A DNA stretch of 64,000 bases from Polaromonas sp. SP1. GTDB lineage: Bacteria > Pseudomonadota > Gammaproteobacteria > Burkholderiales > Burkholderiaceae_C. Position 1 is the first letter of the stretch; every line of letters starts with the position of its first letter. A program made the translations under genes and the position numbers. The notes beneath the pieces are model-generated. The model did no database searches. It saw only the letters and a list, made by a program, of their open reading frames with translations, and had not been told where the DNA came from. The stretch is from NCBI RefSeq assembly GCF_003711205.1, contig NZ_CP031013.1, positions 2,088,501 to 2,152,500 of the forward strand, written 5' to 3'. Positions 7,181-15,608 of this stretch are shown here, piece by piece.

Positions 7181-7860
7181 CAGGCGCTCCGGCTGTTGCG
7201 GCTCAAGCCCAGGCGGCGGCGGATGCTGCTGAGCAGACCGGGCGCGCCATGGGCCTGGGCCGCACCCCTCGGGGCGGACGCGGCGGCCGCTTGCCGCGGG
7301 TGTCCTGATGCCGCCTCGGCGATCTCCCAGCTCAGCAGGTCATGCTTTTCAAGCTCCAGCATGAAGGCGCCGCATGCCGACTCGGGATACCCGGCGGCCG
7401 CGCTCAGTTCACGCGCAGAACGGGACCGCCGCGACAGCAGCGTCGCCAGCTGGATCCGCTCGCGGCTGGAGCCCACCAGGTAAGAAGGCGGCCAGCGCTT
7501 GAGGCGGCCGCGCCTGTCTGAAGGCACCGTGGCCGCTTCACTGCGGCGCGGTGCAACAACGGGTGCAGGTTTCAGTGCCGGCCCCACGCGCCCCAGCAGG
7601 GCCACAAAATCCTCCGCCCTGAAGGGCCGCTCAAGGCACTCGCGGCCGTTGGCTTCACCGCGCCGCACGATGGGCACGACGATCTGGGCCGGCGGGCCGG
7701 CATGGACCCGCTCAGGTTCGAGGGTAGACGCCGTCAGCAACACGTCGCAGGGACCTTCTTCGCTCAAGCTCCAGTCCATCACCAACTGGGTGCTGAGCTT
7801 CAGAATGGTCCGTAGCAAACCCACTTCCGCAGCAGATAAACCTTCAACGCCGATGATCAT
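7180..7860 (-). CDS. Receiver-like/winged-helix protein of unknown function, operon copy 1, first gene
   Basis: A 226-residue protein that I do not recognise as a named family. Residues 1-95 look like a degenerate receiver fold: MIIGVEGLSAAEVGLLRTIL, then a strand DVLLTAS, then IVVPIVRRGE and the typical receiver ending RPFRAEDFVALLGRV, but without a clear phosphoacceptor Asp. Residues 125-190 are basic and look like a winged helix (RIQLATLLSRRSRSARELSA, then AAGYPESACGAFMLELEKH). A proline/alanine linker and a basic tail SSIRRRLGLSRN follow. As first gene of the operon it may connect the GTPase to DNA or to a membrane-proximal partner. Confidence 0.6.
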   Translation of the reverse strand: MIIGVEGLSAAEVGLLRTILKLSTQLVMDWSLSEEGPCDVLLTASTLEPERVHAGPPAQIVVPIVRRGEANGRECLERPFRAEDFVALLGRVGPALKPAPVVAPRRSEAATVPSDRRGRLKRWPPSYLVGSSRERIQLATLLSRRSRSARELSAAAGYPESACGAFMLELEKHDLLSWEIAEAASGHPRQAAAASAPRGAAQAHGAPGLLSSIRRRLGLSRNSRSA

Positions 7861-7864
7861 AAAA

Positions 7865-7915
7865 GACTACTTTATAAGTACCAAATAAACAGAAATATCT
7901 GTCGTTTGTAATATT
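7865..7915 (-). promoter_or_regulatory. Upstream box shared with operon copy 2
   Basis: Read on the plus strand, ACTTTATAAGT (7869-7879), GAAAT (7892-7896) and CGTTTGTAA (7903-7911) recur in the same order and nearly the same spacing upstream of operon copy 2 at 12032-12071. The flanks have diverged, so this conserved AT-rich stretch is the likely promoter or operator of both operons. Confidence 0.45.
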
Positions 7916-8181
7916 TGGTTTGCAATAAATATAGTTCAGGCTGCCTAAATTTCAATGAAATCGTAAGTATGCTCATCATTTTTGTGACATTAATCACACA
8001 GTGCTTTAGGCTTTAAGCATCTCTGGCGATCCGCTACCGGCTGCAACTCCGTGAAGATGAAAAAGGCGCGCTGAGCTGCCTCGCCCGGTGATGTCTTCTG
8101 CCACCTCAAGCCCGCTGGCTTCAGCGTGTTGGCGTGTGCTCCTACCCGGCAAGCACGGGGTGGTGCGCACAATCGCCTTCC
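7912..8181. other. AT-rich divergent spacer before the cardiolipin synthase gene
   Basis: About 270 bases between the leftward operon 1 and the rightward cls gene. The first 100 bases are strongly AT-rich against the local background. I see no open reading frame with a ribosome-binding site and no hairpin with a T-run. It must hold promoters for both directions, but only the shared box described beside it can be pointed to. Confidence 0.5.
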
Positions 8182-9465
8182 ATGACAACCCGCGCGCACC
8201 CCTGGCTGACAGGCATCCTGACGTTTATCGCGGCGCTGGCCGCGGTCTTGCTGGCACTCAATGTTTCAGTCGGAGAGAAAAAGGTGAGGCAGCAGCTGAC
8301 ACGCCACTACAGCGTGGCCGACCCGCAGTTTCACCGCGCCATGGGCAGCCTGCTGGGCCCGGGCATTGTGGGCGGCAACCAGGCGGCGGAGCTGCTCAAC
8401 GGCGACCAGATCTTTCCGGCCATGCTGGGTGCGATCAAGGCGGCCACCCAAACCATCACATTTGAAACCTATATCTACTGGTCGGGCGATATCGGCAAGC
8501 AGTTTGCCGATGCCTTGTCTGAACGGGCCAAGGCCGGCGTCAAGGTCCATATCCTTCTGGACTGGGTGGGCAGCGCCAAGATGGACGACGACCTGCTCAA
8601 GGAGATGGCGGACGCGGGTGTCGACATCCGCAAGTTCCACAAACCCGCCTGGTACACCCTGGCCAAACTCAACAACCGCACGCATCGCAAGCTGCTGGTG
8701 GTGGACGGCAAGGTCGGCTTTACCGGCGGCGTGGGCATCGCCCCCAAATGGACGGGCAACGGGCAGGACGCTGAGCACTGGCGTGACTCGCACTACCGCG
8801 TCGAAGGGCCGGTGGTGGCGCAGATGCAGTCCACCTTTTTGGACAACTGGCTCAAGGTGAGCGGCCAGGTGCTGCATGGCGAGCCCTACTTTCCGGAGAT
8901 CAAGCCAGCGGGCAACAGCCTGGCGCAGATGTTTTCGAGCTCGCCCACCAGCGGCAGTGAAAACGTCGAGCTGATGTACCACCTGGCCCTGACGGCCGCC
9001 GCCAAAACGATTGACCTCTCGATGGCCTACTTTGTGCCCGATGAGGTGAGCATTGAAATCCTGCTGGATGCCGTGCGCCGCGGTGTACGCGTTCGCCTCA
9101 TCACGCCCGGCGACATCATCGACACCGAAACCGTGCGCGCCGCGTCACGCGCGACCTGGGGCAGCCTGCTGGAGGCCGGCGTCGAGATCCATGAGTTCCA
9201 GCCCAGCATGTACCACTGCAAGGTCATGATCGTTGACGGCCTGATGGTTTCCGTCGGCTCGACCAACTTTGACGCCCGCTCCTTCAGGCTCAACGACGAA
9301 GCCAACCTGAATATCTATGACGCGGCCTTCGCGGCGCGCCAGACCGAGGTGTTTGAGCAGGATTTGCAGAAGTCCCGCCGCGTGACCTTGCAGGAATGGC
9401 AAAACCGGCCGCTTGGCGAAAAGTTCAGCGAGAAGCTGGCCTCGCTGCTCAACTCGCAGCTGTGA
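8182..9465 (+). CDS. Phospholipase D-superfamily cardiolipin synthase
   Basis: A 427-residue protein with one N-terminal membrane segment (WLTGILTFIAALAAVLLALN) and two PLD-type HKD motifs: HRKLLVVDGKVGFTGG near residue 170 and HCKVMIVDGLMVSVGSTNFD near residue 350. This is the cardiolipin synthase ClsA/B pattern, which makes cardiolipin or transfers phosphatidyl groups at the inner membrane. I chose the ATG at 8182 because it places the membrane helix at the N-terminus. The gene is divergent from Roadblock operon 1, and a decayed second copy lies in the same relative place beside operon 2, so it belongs to the duplicated unit. Confidence 0.9.
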   Translation: MTTRAHPWLTGILTFIAALAAVLLALNVSVGEKKVRQQLTRHYSVADPQFHRAMGSLLGPGIVGGNQAAELLNGDQIFPAMLGAIKAATQTITFETYIYWSGDIGKQFADALSERAKAGVKVHILLDWVGSAKMDDDLLKEMADAGVDIRKFHKPAWYTLAKLNNRTHRKLLVVDGKVGFTGGVGIAPKWTGNGQDAEHWRDSHYRVEGPVVAQMQSTFLDNWLKVSGQVLHGEPYFPEIKPAGNSLAQMFSSSPTSGSENVELMYHLALTAAAKTIDLSMAYFVPDEVSIEILLDAVRRGVRVRLITPGDIIDTETVRAASRATWGSLLEAGVEIHEFQPSMYHCKVMIVDGLMVSVGSTNFDARSFRLNDEANLNIYDAAFAARQTEVFEQDLQKSRRVTLQEWQNRPLGEKFSEKLASLLNSQL

Positions 9466-9485
9466 AGGCCGGCTTGCGGTGAAGC

Positions 9486-9551
9486 TTATGAATAAAATTG
9501 GCCTCTAGTCCAATGTGCGTATAGGCTAATAGCTATTAATCTGATAGCAAA
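9486..9551 (+). repeat. Interspersed repeat copy 3 (forward)
   Basis: A complete copy: TATGAATAAAATTGGCCTC, then TAGTCCAATGTGCGTATAGG, then CTAATAGCTATTAATCTGAT and AGCAA. It begins 20 bases after the cls stop codon and precedes operon copy 2, so it sits exactly at the junction between the two duplicated units. Confidence 0.9.
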
Positions 9552-9625
9552 CGGCAGAGGGTACGGAAACGGGCGCGGCGAGCGCGGGCGATGCCCGTAC
9601 ACGCCTTGCCCTTAACACTGCGGGC

Positions 9626-9985
9626 TTAAAACGTCAGGTTTTTTTCGATGTCCTGCATCTTGCGCCGGGCGATCGCCAGGTTGGACTTGGCCTTGTCCAG
9701 CACGTAATAGATAAAAACGCCTTCCTTGCGCGAGAGCGGGCGGATCAGGTGGTATTGCTTGCCCAGCGTGATGAGGATGTCTTCGATCACGTCGTTCAGG
9801 CCCAGCGAGCGCATGGTCTTGAGCTTGGCGCGCATCACCTCGGTGTTGCCGGCGGCGGCCACTTCCAGGTCCACGCCGGCGCCGGCGAAGCCCAGCATCA
9901 TGCCGCTGGAGGAATCGACGAGTGCGGCGCACAGCGCGCCGTCCAGGGTGAGAAGTTCGTCGAGAGATAGCTTGATAGATGACAT
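9626..9985 (-). CDS. Roadblock/LC7-family protein, operon copy 2, fifth gene
   Basis: A 119-residue paralogue of the protein at 5458-5817 with seven substitutions (positions near 3, 6, 22, 33, 36, 87 and 116). The start is ATG at 9985. Structure and inferred role are those of its twin. The flanking downstream sequence also shows similarity between the two units (a GGGxGCGATGCCC(G/A)T stretch about 50 bases beyond the stop), so the duplication extends past the gene. Near identity suggests recent duplication, gene conversion, or strong constraint on a shared partner surface. Confidence 0.8.
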   Translation of the reverse strand: MSSIKLSLDELLTLDGALCAALVDSSSGMMLGFAGAGVDLEVAAAGNTEVMRAKLKTMRSLGLNDVIEDILITLGKQYHLIRPLSRKEGVFIYYVLDKAKSNLAIARRKMQDIEKNLTF

Positions 9986-10063
9986 TCTTGTGGGTCCTTG
10001 CGCGCATGACATGCAAATGGATACGGGATTGGCATGCGCGCCACCGTCCCCGCGCCCGTTGAT

Positions 10064-10426
10064 TTATCGCTTGCCGGCCAGGCGCCCTAACTGGCCGACC
10101 CTGCGGTGCCAGGCGCCCAGATCCAGCTCCATGCGCCTGGACAGCGTCGCCATCACGATGCCTTCGCCGCACGGCATCAGGCTCAGTACGCCGTCCCGGT
10201 GGATCATCGAGATCGCCTGCAGCGGCCCGAGTGCGGCAAGCGGGGTGCCGTTGCGCGCGTACATGCGCCAGTAGTCGCTCGCCGATTCGGCGATCGCGTC
10301 GATCTGCGGGTGCTTGCCGGCAGACAGGTACACCATGCCCGTGGCTGAATCGACCAGCGCGCAGGCGCTAACACCCGGCGTTTCGGCCATGCTCGCCAGT
10401 TCTGCCGAAACCTCCTGCTTGTTCAC
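10064..10426 (-). CDS. Roadblock/LC7-family protein, operon copy 2, fourth gene
   Basis: A 120-residue paralogue of 5899-6258. It starts at GTG (10426-10424), which overlaps the previous gene's TGA by four bases, in the same position as the ATGA overlap in copy 1. The central block from ACALVDSATGMVYLSAGKHP to the DYWRM helix is almost identical to copy 1; the N-terminal 12 residues and the C-terminal helix differ more, which may alter partner choice. Confidence 0.72.
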   Translation of the reverse strand: MNKQEVSAELASMAETPGVSACALVDSATGMVYLSAGKHPQIDAIAESASDYWRMYARNGTPLAALGPLQAISMIHRDGVLSLMPCGEGIVMATLSRRMELDLGAWHRRVGQLGRLAGKR

Positions 10427-10806
10427 GCCGCCTCCAGCGCCTTGACGCATTCGCCGCAGTGCCATGCGACCTGCCCGAGGATGGCGTGCTCGTTGGCGAT
10501 GACGTTGACCACGAGTTCCAGGTCCGCGCGGTTGACCGCACTGAGGAAGGCAAAACCTGCGTCCGTATTGATGGTGACGCTGCGGTTTTTGCCCAGGCGC
10601 GCCTCTTGCGACACCACGGAGCCGATGGCCGAAATGGAGCTCGCCAGCGCGGCCACACGCACCGGGTCGATGTCGCACGTCACCGCGCTTGCGATGTCGA
10701 AGCCGTCGGCCGTGGCGATCACCACGGCCACCACGCCATTGATTTCTTCCAGGGTTTTGCGCGCCTGCGCTTGGGCCACGCTGCGCAGTTGTTCATTCAC
10801 GATCAT
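10423..10806 (-). CDS. Roadblock/LC7-family (MglB-like) protein, operon copy 2, third gene
   Basis: A 127-residue paralogue of 6255-6641. The middle of the protein (DPVRVAALASSISAIG and SVTINTDAGFAFLSAVNR) is unchanged, while the first 20 residues and the last 15 have drifted. The start overlaps the GTPase stop by one base. It should dimerise and bind the cognate GTPase; whether it also forms mixed dimers with copy 1 is open. Confidence 0.85.
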   Translation of the reverse strand: MIVNEQLRSVAQAQARKTLEEINGVVAVVIATADGFDIASAVTCDIDPVRVAALASSISAIGSVVSQEARLGKNRSVTINTDAGFAFLSAVNRADLELVVNVIANEHAILGQVAWHCGECVKALEAA

Positions 10807-11348
10807 CAGGTTTCGTTTTCCGTTATTGAGGATTCCAGCTGGGACAGCAGGGTGTCGATGAGCAAGGCCACCTCTTCGCGCCGGCGCACATCGACCGCCA
10901 GCACCGGCAGCACCAGCCCGTGCGCTGCGAGCCGCGCTGAAAATGCGTCCAGGTCAGGGTGTGTGTGGGTGTCCATCCGCCCTACGCCCACCGTGCAGGG
11001 CGTGTGCGCCAGCACTTCGGCAAAACCCGTGAGGTAGGCGTCGAGGTCGGCCAGGGGATCGGGCCGGGCGTTGTCGACCAGGATGATGATGCCGAGCGCG
11101 TTTTGCGCCAGGATGCGCCACATGAAGTCAAAACGCGCCTGCCCCGGCGTGCCGAAGAGTCGCAGCCGGTCGCCGGTGTCCAGCGTCAGTTGCCCGAAGT
11201 CCAGCCCCACCGTGGTTTTGGCTTTGGCGAGCGAGGCGTCGTTGTTCGCCACGTCGGTGACCACCGGGGGCGTCTCGCTGATGGCGGCAATGGCCGTGGT
11301 TTTGCCGGCGCCCATGGTGCCGGTGAAAACGATTTTGTATTCCCTCAT
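10806..11348 (-). CDS. Ras/MglA-like small GTPase, operon copy 2, second gene
   Basis: A 180-residue paralogue of 6638-7180. Only two differences occur in the first 110 residues (Thr38 to Ala, Ser94 to Ala); about ten more follow in the last 70, plus a different tail. P-loop GTMGAGKTT, switch II FGTPGQ and the odd VGRMD at the G4 position are all kept, so these departures from the Ras consensus are stable traits and not errors. The divergent region after residue 125 covers the surface near G4/G5. The ATG overlaps the upstream stop by four bases. Confidence 0.88.
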   Translation of the reverse strand: MREYKIVFTGTMGAGKTTAIAAISETPPVVTDVANNDASLAKAKTTVGLDFGQLTLDTGDRLRLFGTPGQARFDFMWRILAQNALGIIILVDNARPDPLADLDAYLTGFAEVLAHTPCTVGVGRMDTHTHPDLDAFSARLAAHGLVLPVLAVDVRRREEVALLIDTLLSQLESSITENET

Positions 11349-12022
11349 TCGGCGCTCCGGCTGTTCCAGCTCAAGCCCAGGCGGCGGCGGATGCTGCTGA
11401 GCAAACCGTGGGATCGGGCGTCCTGGCGTTCAGGCGCGGGCGTATGGGTGACCGGGGCCGCGGCAACAATGGCCGTTGGTGCCTGGTCATCGGGTTCCCA
11501 ACTCAGCAGGTTGAGACGGTCCAGTTCCTGCATGAAGGCGCTGCAGGCCGATTCGGGGTAGCCCGCCATTGCGCTCAGTTCACGCGCTGACCGGGGGCGA
11601 CGAGACAACATCGTCGCCAGCTGGATGCGTTCGCGGCTGGCGCCCATCAGTTGCGCCGGTGGCCAGCGCTTGAGGCGGCCGCGCCGCGCGATGGGCGGCG
11701 TCATCGCTTCGTGCGGGCGCTTACGACTCGCATCCGCCTTGATAAGTGTGGGCCCAATACGCTGCAGCAGCCCCACAAAATCTTCCGCGCGGAAAGGCCG
11801 CTCAAGGCATTCGCCACCCTGGCCTTCACCGCGCCGCACGACGGGCACGACGAAGTTGCCGGCGGGCGCCCGCTGCGCGACGGTGGCGTGCGTTGTCAGG
11901 AGAATATGGCACGAACCGTTTTCGCTCACAGTCCAATCAGCCGTCAGCTGCGTGCTGAGCTTCAGAATGGTTCGCAGCAGTCCCACTTCCGCGGCGGACA
12001 GACCCTCTGTGCCAATGATCAT
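11345..12022 (-). CDS. Receiver-like/winged-helix protein of unknown function, operon copy 2, first gene
   Basis: A 225-residue paralogue of 7180-7860 and the most diverged member of the pair. Shared blocks are the first 30 residues (GLSAAEVGLLRTILKLSTQL), the segment VVPVVRRGEGQGGECLERPF with RAEDFV, the winged-helix segment RLKRWPPAQLMGASRERIQL and following, and the basic end SSIRRRLGLSWNSRSAE. The linkers between them differ in sequence and length. Conservation of the tail argues that it has a function, perhaps DNA or membrane contact. Confidence 0.6.
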   Translation of the reverse strand: MIIGTEGLSAAEVGLLRTILKLSTQLTADWTVSENGSCHILLTTHATVAQRAPAGNFVVPVVRRGEGQGGECLERPFRAEDFVGLLQRIGPTLIKADASRKRPHEAMTPPIARRGRLKRWPPAQLMGASRERIQLATMLSRRPRSARELSAMAGYPESACSAFMQELDRLNLLSWEPDDQAPTAIVAAAPVTHTPAPERQDARSHGLLSSIRRRLGLSWNSRSAE

Positions 12023-12027
12023 AAAAA

Positions 12028-12075
12028 GAAAACTTTGTAAGTGCTATTTGTAGAAATCCTCCCGTTTGTAAGGGT
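12028..12075 (-). promoter_or_regulatory. Upstream box shared with operon copy 1
   Basis: ACTTTGTAAGT (12032-12042), GAAAT (12053-12057) and CGTTTGTAA (12063-12071) match the upstream box of operon 1 in order and spacing. Its position immediately before the leftward start codon makes it the probable promoter or operator. Confidence 0.45.
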
Positions 12076-12207
12076 TGAGCGTTAACAAATCTAATACCAA
12101 TAGATCAAATTCAGAAACGCCAGGCAGGCGCATCATTCCGGAAAATTTTTCATGCACTTTTTGCCGTGGTCGCGCCGCCGAATGACCGCCGAACAGGATG
12201 AGCGCAA

Positions 12208-12336
12208 TGTCCATGATCACTAATAGCCTGATGGCTCGAAGGCCTGCGTAGTCTCCACCAACTTTGACGCCAGCTATTCAGACGCAACGGCGAAGCCAAT
12301 CGCAACATCCATGACGCAGCTTTGGCGGCCCGATGG
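12208..12336 (+). pseudogene. Decayed 3' fragment of a second cardiolipin synthase gene
   Basis: The sequence aligns with the second HKD region of the intact cls at 8182-9465. CATGATCxxTxAxxGCCTGATGG and ACCAACTTTGACGCC are shared, and after a frameshift RNIHDAALAAR corresponds to NLNIYDAAFAAR of the intact protein. The start, first HKD motif and the remainder are gone, and a stop interrupts the frame. Its place beside operon copy 2 is the same as that of the intact gene beside copy 1. Confidence 0.7.
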
Positions 12337-12349
12337 GCAACTGCCGGGA

Positions 12350-12416
12350 TTTATGAGCCAAATCGCCCTCTAGTCCAGACGGTACCTTGGTATATCGCTA
12401 TTAATTTGATAGCAAT
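12350..12416 (+). repeat. Interspersed repeat copy 4 (forward)
   Basis: Reads TTTATGAGCCAAATCGCCCT, then CTAGTCCAGACGGTACCTTG, then TATATCGCTATTAATTTGAT and AGCAA. It follows the cls remnant by about 15 bases, as copy 3 follows the intact cls, and closes the duplicated region before paoC. Confidence 0.85.
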
Positions 12417-12444
12417 TGAGGGGCTGGCCAGGCAAGCTCACCCC

Positions 12445-14655
12445 TCAAACGACGGCCGGCAGTTTCTCCAGCAGCTTGTCCAGCGTGATCGGGTACTCCC
12501 GCACACGCGCACCGGTGGCGTTGTAAACCGCGTTGGCCACGGCGGCGCCGACGCCGCAGATGCCCAGCTCACCGACGCCCTTGGCCTTCATCGGTGAAGA
12601 GGTCGGGTCGGTCTCGTCCAGGAAGATGACGTCCTGGTGCGGAATGTCGGCATGCACCGGCACTTCATAGCCGGCCAGGTCGTGGTTCACAAAAAAGCCA
12701 TGGCGTTTGTCGACGGCGAGTTCTTCCATCAGTGCCGCGCCCACGCCCATGGTCATCGCGCCAATCACCTGGCTGCGCGCACTCTTGGGGTTGAGGATGC
12801 GGCCCGCGGCGCAAACCGCCAGCATGCGCCGCACGCGGATCTCGCCGGTGTAGAGGTCCACGCCGACTTCCACAAAGTGCGCACCGAAGGTCGACTGCTG
12901 AAATTTTTTGCCCAGGTCGCCGAACTCGATGGTGTCTTCAACCACCAGCCCGGCGGCGCCGGCAGCGTCCGCCAGCGGCACACTGCGACCGCCCGCACTG
13001 ACCATGCCGTCAGAGAAGGCGGCATCGCCCGGCGCCATGCCCAGTTTCTGGGCAACCGCTTCGCGCAGCTTCATGCAGGCCGCGTACACGCCCGAGGTGG
13101 AACTGTTGGCACCCCATTGCCCGCCGGAGCCGGCCGACACCGGAAACGCGGAGTCGCCCAGCCGCACAAACACTTTTTGCAGCGGCACGCCCATGACTTC
13201 AGCGGCGGTCTGCGCAATGACGGTGTAGGTGCCGGTGCCGATATCGGTCATGTCGGTCTCGACGGTGACGAGGCCGGTGTTGTCCAGCCGCACGCGCGCA
13301 GCGGACTTCATCGTGATGTTGTTGCGAAACGCGGAGGCCACGCCCATGCCGATCAGCCAGCGGCCTTCGCGCAATTGGGCGGGTTGGGCGATGCGCCGGC
13401 TCCAGCCAAAGGTTTGCGCGCCGGTTCTCAGGCACTGGATCAGCTGGCGCTGCGAGAAGGCGCGTTCGGGTTTTTCAGGGTCGACCTGCGTGTCATTCAG
13501 GATGCGGAACTCGACCGGGTCCAGCCCGAGCTTTTCGGCCATCTCGTCCATCGCGATTTCCAGCGCCATCATGCCGGGTGCTTCGCCCGGCGCGCGCATC
13601 GCATTGCCTTCGGGCAGGTCCAGCACGGCCAGCCGCGTGCTGGTGAGGCGGTTGGCGCCGGCGTACAGCAGGCGCGTCTGGTTCACCGCGGTCTCGGGCC
13701 CGCCGCCGGGCAGGTCGCCTGACCAGCCGTCATGGCCGATGGCGGTGAGCTTGCCGTCACGCCCCGCCCCCAGCCGTATGCGCTGGATGGTGGCCGGCCG
13801 GTGGGTGGTGTTGTTCATCATCAGCGGCCGCTGCAGTGCGACCTTGACGGGCCGCCCCACCGCGCGCGCGCCCAGCGCCGCGAGCAGCACATCGGCACGC
13901 AAAAAAAGCTTGCCGCCAAAGCCGCCGCCAATAAAGGGCGAGACCAGCCTGACATTGGCCTTCGGGATGCCCAGCGTCTTGGCCAGGTCGCCCACGCCCC
14001 AGTCGATCATCTGGTTGGCCGTCCACACCGTGAGCTTGTCGCCCGTCCACGCGGCGGTGGAGGCATGCGGCTCCATCATCGCGTGCGACTGGTCGGGGGT
14101 GGTGTAGGTGGCGTCCAGCTGCACAGGCGCTGCGGCGAAGGCGCCGGCGAAATCGCCTACCTTCGTTTCGGGCGGCCCGGCAAAGTCGGACTCCTTGGCC
14201 AGCGGTGCGCCGTCTTTTTCAGAGGCCAGGCTGAACTTGCCCGGCGTGCTCAGGTAGGTGATGCGCACCAGCTGCGCGGCGGCGCGCGCCTGCTCGAAGG
14301 TGTTGGCCACCACCAGCGCCACGGCCTGGTGGTAGTGGTCGATCTCCGGCCCGCCCAGCAGTTTGGCGGTGTTCATGCTGCCCTTGGCAAGCTTGCCGGC
14401 GTTGTCTGCCGTGACGATGGCGATCACGCCCGGCGAGGTGCGGGCCGCGCGCACATCCATGGACGCGATGCGGCCCTTGGCAATGCCGGCGCCGACGACA
14501 TAACCGTAAGCCGCGTCGGGCGCGGCGTCGTGGCGTTCGTAGGCGTAGGGTGCGGTGCCGGTGGTTTTCAGCGGGCCGTCAATGCGGTCGACGGGTTGGC
14601 CGATGACCTTGAGCTGGTCAATCGGGTTGGTGATGGCGGGGGTGTCGAACTTCAC
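12445..14655 (-). CDS. paoC: Periplasmic aldehyde oxidoreductase, molybdenum cofactor subunit PaoC
   Basis: A 736-residue xanthine-dehydrogenase-family large subunit of the YagR/PaoC type. It binds the molybdopterin cytosine dinucleotide cofactor. Recognisable pieces are the N-terminal domain start ([17 protein letters not shown]), the [11 protein letters not shown] cofactor loop near residue 245, and [14 protein letters not shown] near residue 352. [20 protein letters not shown] near the C-terminus includes the usual base Glu region. The start is GTG (14655-14653), overlapping the paoB stop by four bases. It has no signal peptide and should be exported with PaoA by Tat. No paoD chaperone gene is next to it. 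Confidence 0.9.
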   Translation of the reverse strand: MKFDTPAITNPIDQLKVIGQPVDRIDGPLKTTGTAPYAYERHDAAPDAAYGYVVGAGIAKGRIASMDVRAARTSPGVIAIVTADNAGKLAKGSMNTAKLLGGPEIDHYHQAVALVVANTFEQARAAAQLVRITYLSTPGKFSLASEKDGAPLAKESDFAGPPETKVGDFAGAFAAAPVQLDATYTTPDQSHAMMEPHASTAAWTGDKLTVWTANQMIDWGVGDLAKTLGIPKANVRLVSPFIGGGFGGKLFLRADVLLAALGARAVGRPVKVALQRPLMMNNTTHRPATIQRIRLGAGRDGKLTAIGHDGWSGDLPGGGPETAVNQTRLLYAGANRLTSTRLAVLDLPEGNAMRAPGEAPGMMALEIAMDEMAEKLGLDPVEFRILNDTQVDPEKPERAFSQRQLIQCLRTGAQTFGWSRRIAQPAQLREGRWLIGMGVASAFRNNITMKSAARVRLDNTGLVTVETDMTDIGTGTYTVIAQTAAEVMGVPLQKVFVRLGDSAFPVSAGSGGQWGANSSTSGVYAACMKLREAVAQKLGMAPGDAAFSDGMVSAGGRSVPLADAAGAAGLVVEDTIEFGDLGKKFQQSTFGAHFVEVGVDLYTGEIRVRRMLAVCAAGRILNPKSARSQVIGAMTMGVGAALMEELAVDKRHGFFVNHDLAGYEVPVHADIPHQDVIFLDETDPTSSPMKAKGVGELGICGVGAAVANAVYNATGARVREYPITLDKLLEKLPAVV

Positions 14656-15608
14656 GATGCGCTCCTCGCCTGGGCCAGCGCGGCGGCGATGGTTCGCTCC
14701 ACCAGTGGCAGTTTGAATGCGTTGTCAGGGGTGACTTGCGCGCCGGCCATCAAGCCAAGCGTCAGCGCCCGCGCGCCTTGCGGCATCGCGGCCTCCGCGG
14801 CTTCCACGCGCCAGGGTTTGTGCGCCACGCCGCCCAGTGCGACCTTGCCCGATCCGTCGCGCTGCACGATGGCGGCCACGGAGACGAGCGCAAAGGCATA
14901 CGAGGCACGGTCGCGCACCTTGCGGTAGATATGGGCGCCGCCAACAGGGCGTGGCAGCGTCACGGCGGTGATCAACTCACCCGGTTCGAGATTGGTCTCG
15001 ATGTGCGGCGTGTTGCCCGGCAGCCGGTGAAAGTCGGCAATCGGGATGACGCGCGTGCGCCCGTCGGGCCGCACGGTTTCGACCGCGGCGTCCAATACCC
15101 GCATGGCAACCGCCATGTCGCTCGGGTGGGTGGCAATGCAGGACTGGCTGGTGCCGATGATGCCGTGCTGCCGCGTCACGCCGCCCAGGGCGCTGCAGCC
15201 GCTGCCCGGCTGGCGCTTGTTGCAGGGCTGGTCGGTGTCGTAGAAATAAGAGCAACGCGTGCGCTGCAGCAGGTTGCCCGCGGTGGTCGCCTTGTTGCGC
15301 AACTGGCCTGAGGCACCGGCGAGCAGCGCGCGTGACAGCACGCCGTAGTCGCGCCGCACGCGCTCGTCAGAGGCGAGCGCCGTGTTGCGCACCATCGCGC
15401 CCACACGCAGGCCGCCCTCGGCCGTGGCCTCGATCTTGTCCAGCGCCAGGCCGTTCACATCGACCAGGTGTGCAGGCGCTTCGATCTGCAGCTTCATCAG
15501 GTCCAGCAGGTTGGTGCCGCCGGCGATGAACTTGGCCGCCGGGTTGCGCGCCACCGCCGCGGCGGCTTGCGCCGGCGAGGTGGCGCGTTCGTAGGTAAAG
15601 GGTTTCAT
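14652..15608 (-). CDS. paoB: Periplasmic aldehyde oxidoreductase, FAD subunit PaoB
   Basis: A 318-residue FAD-binding subunit of the YagS/PaoB type. [13 protein letters not shown] (about residues 27-39) and [20 protein letters not shown] (about residues 99-118) are the two FAD contact motifs. Cysteines in [11 protein letters not shown] and the following QPGSGC segment fit the additional [4Fe-4S] cluster that distinguishes PaoB from ordinary xanthine dehydrogenase flavin subunits. Its ATG overlaps the paoA stop by four bases, so the three subunits are translationally coupled. Confidence 0.9.
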   Translation of the reverse strand: MKPFTYERATSPAQAAAAVARNPAAKFIAGGTNLLDLMKLQIEAPAHLVDVNGLALDKIEATAEGGLRVGAMVRNTALASDERVRRDYGVLSRALLAGASGQLRNKATTAGNLLQRTRCSYFYDTDQPCNKRQPGSGCSALGGVTRQHGIIGTSQSCIATHPSDMAVAMRVLDAAVETVRPDGRTRVIPIADFHRLPGNTPHIETNLEPGELITAVTLPRPVGGAHIYRKVRDRASYAFALVSVAAIVQRDGSGKVALGGVAHKPWRVEAAEAAMPQGARALTLGLMAGAQVTPDNAFKLPLVERTIAAALAQARSAS

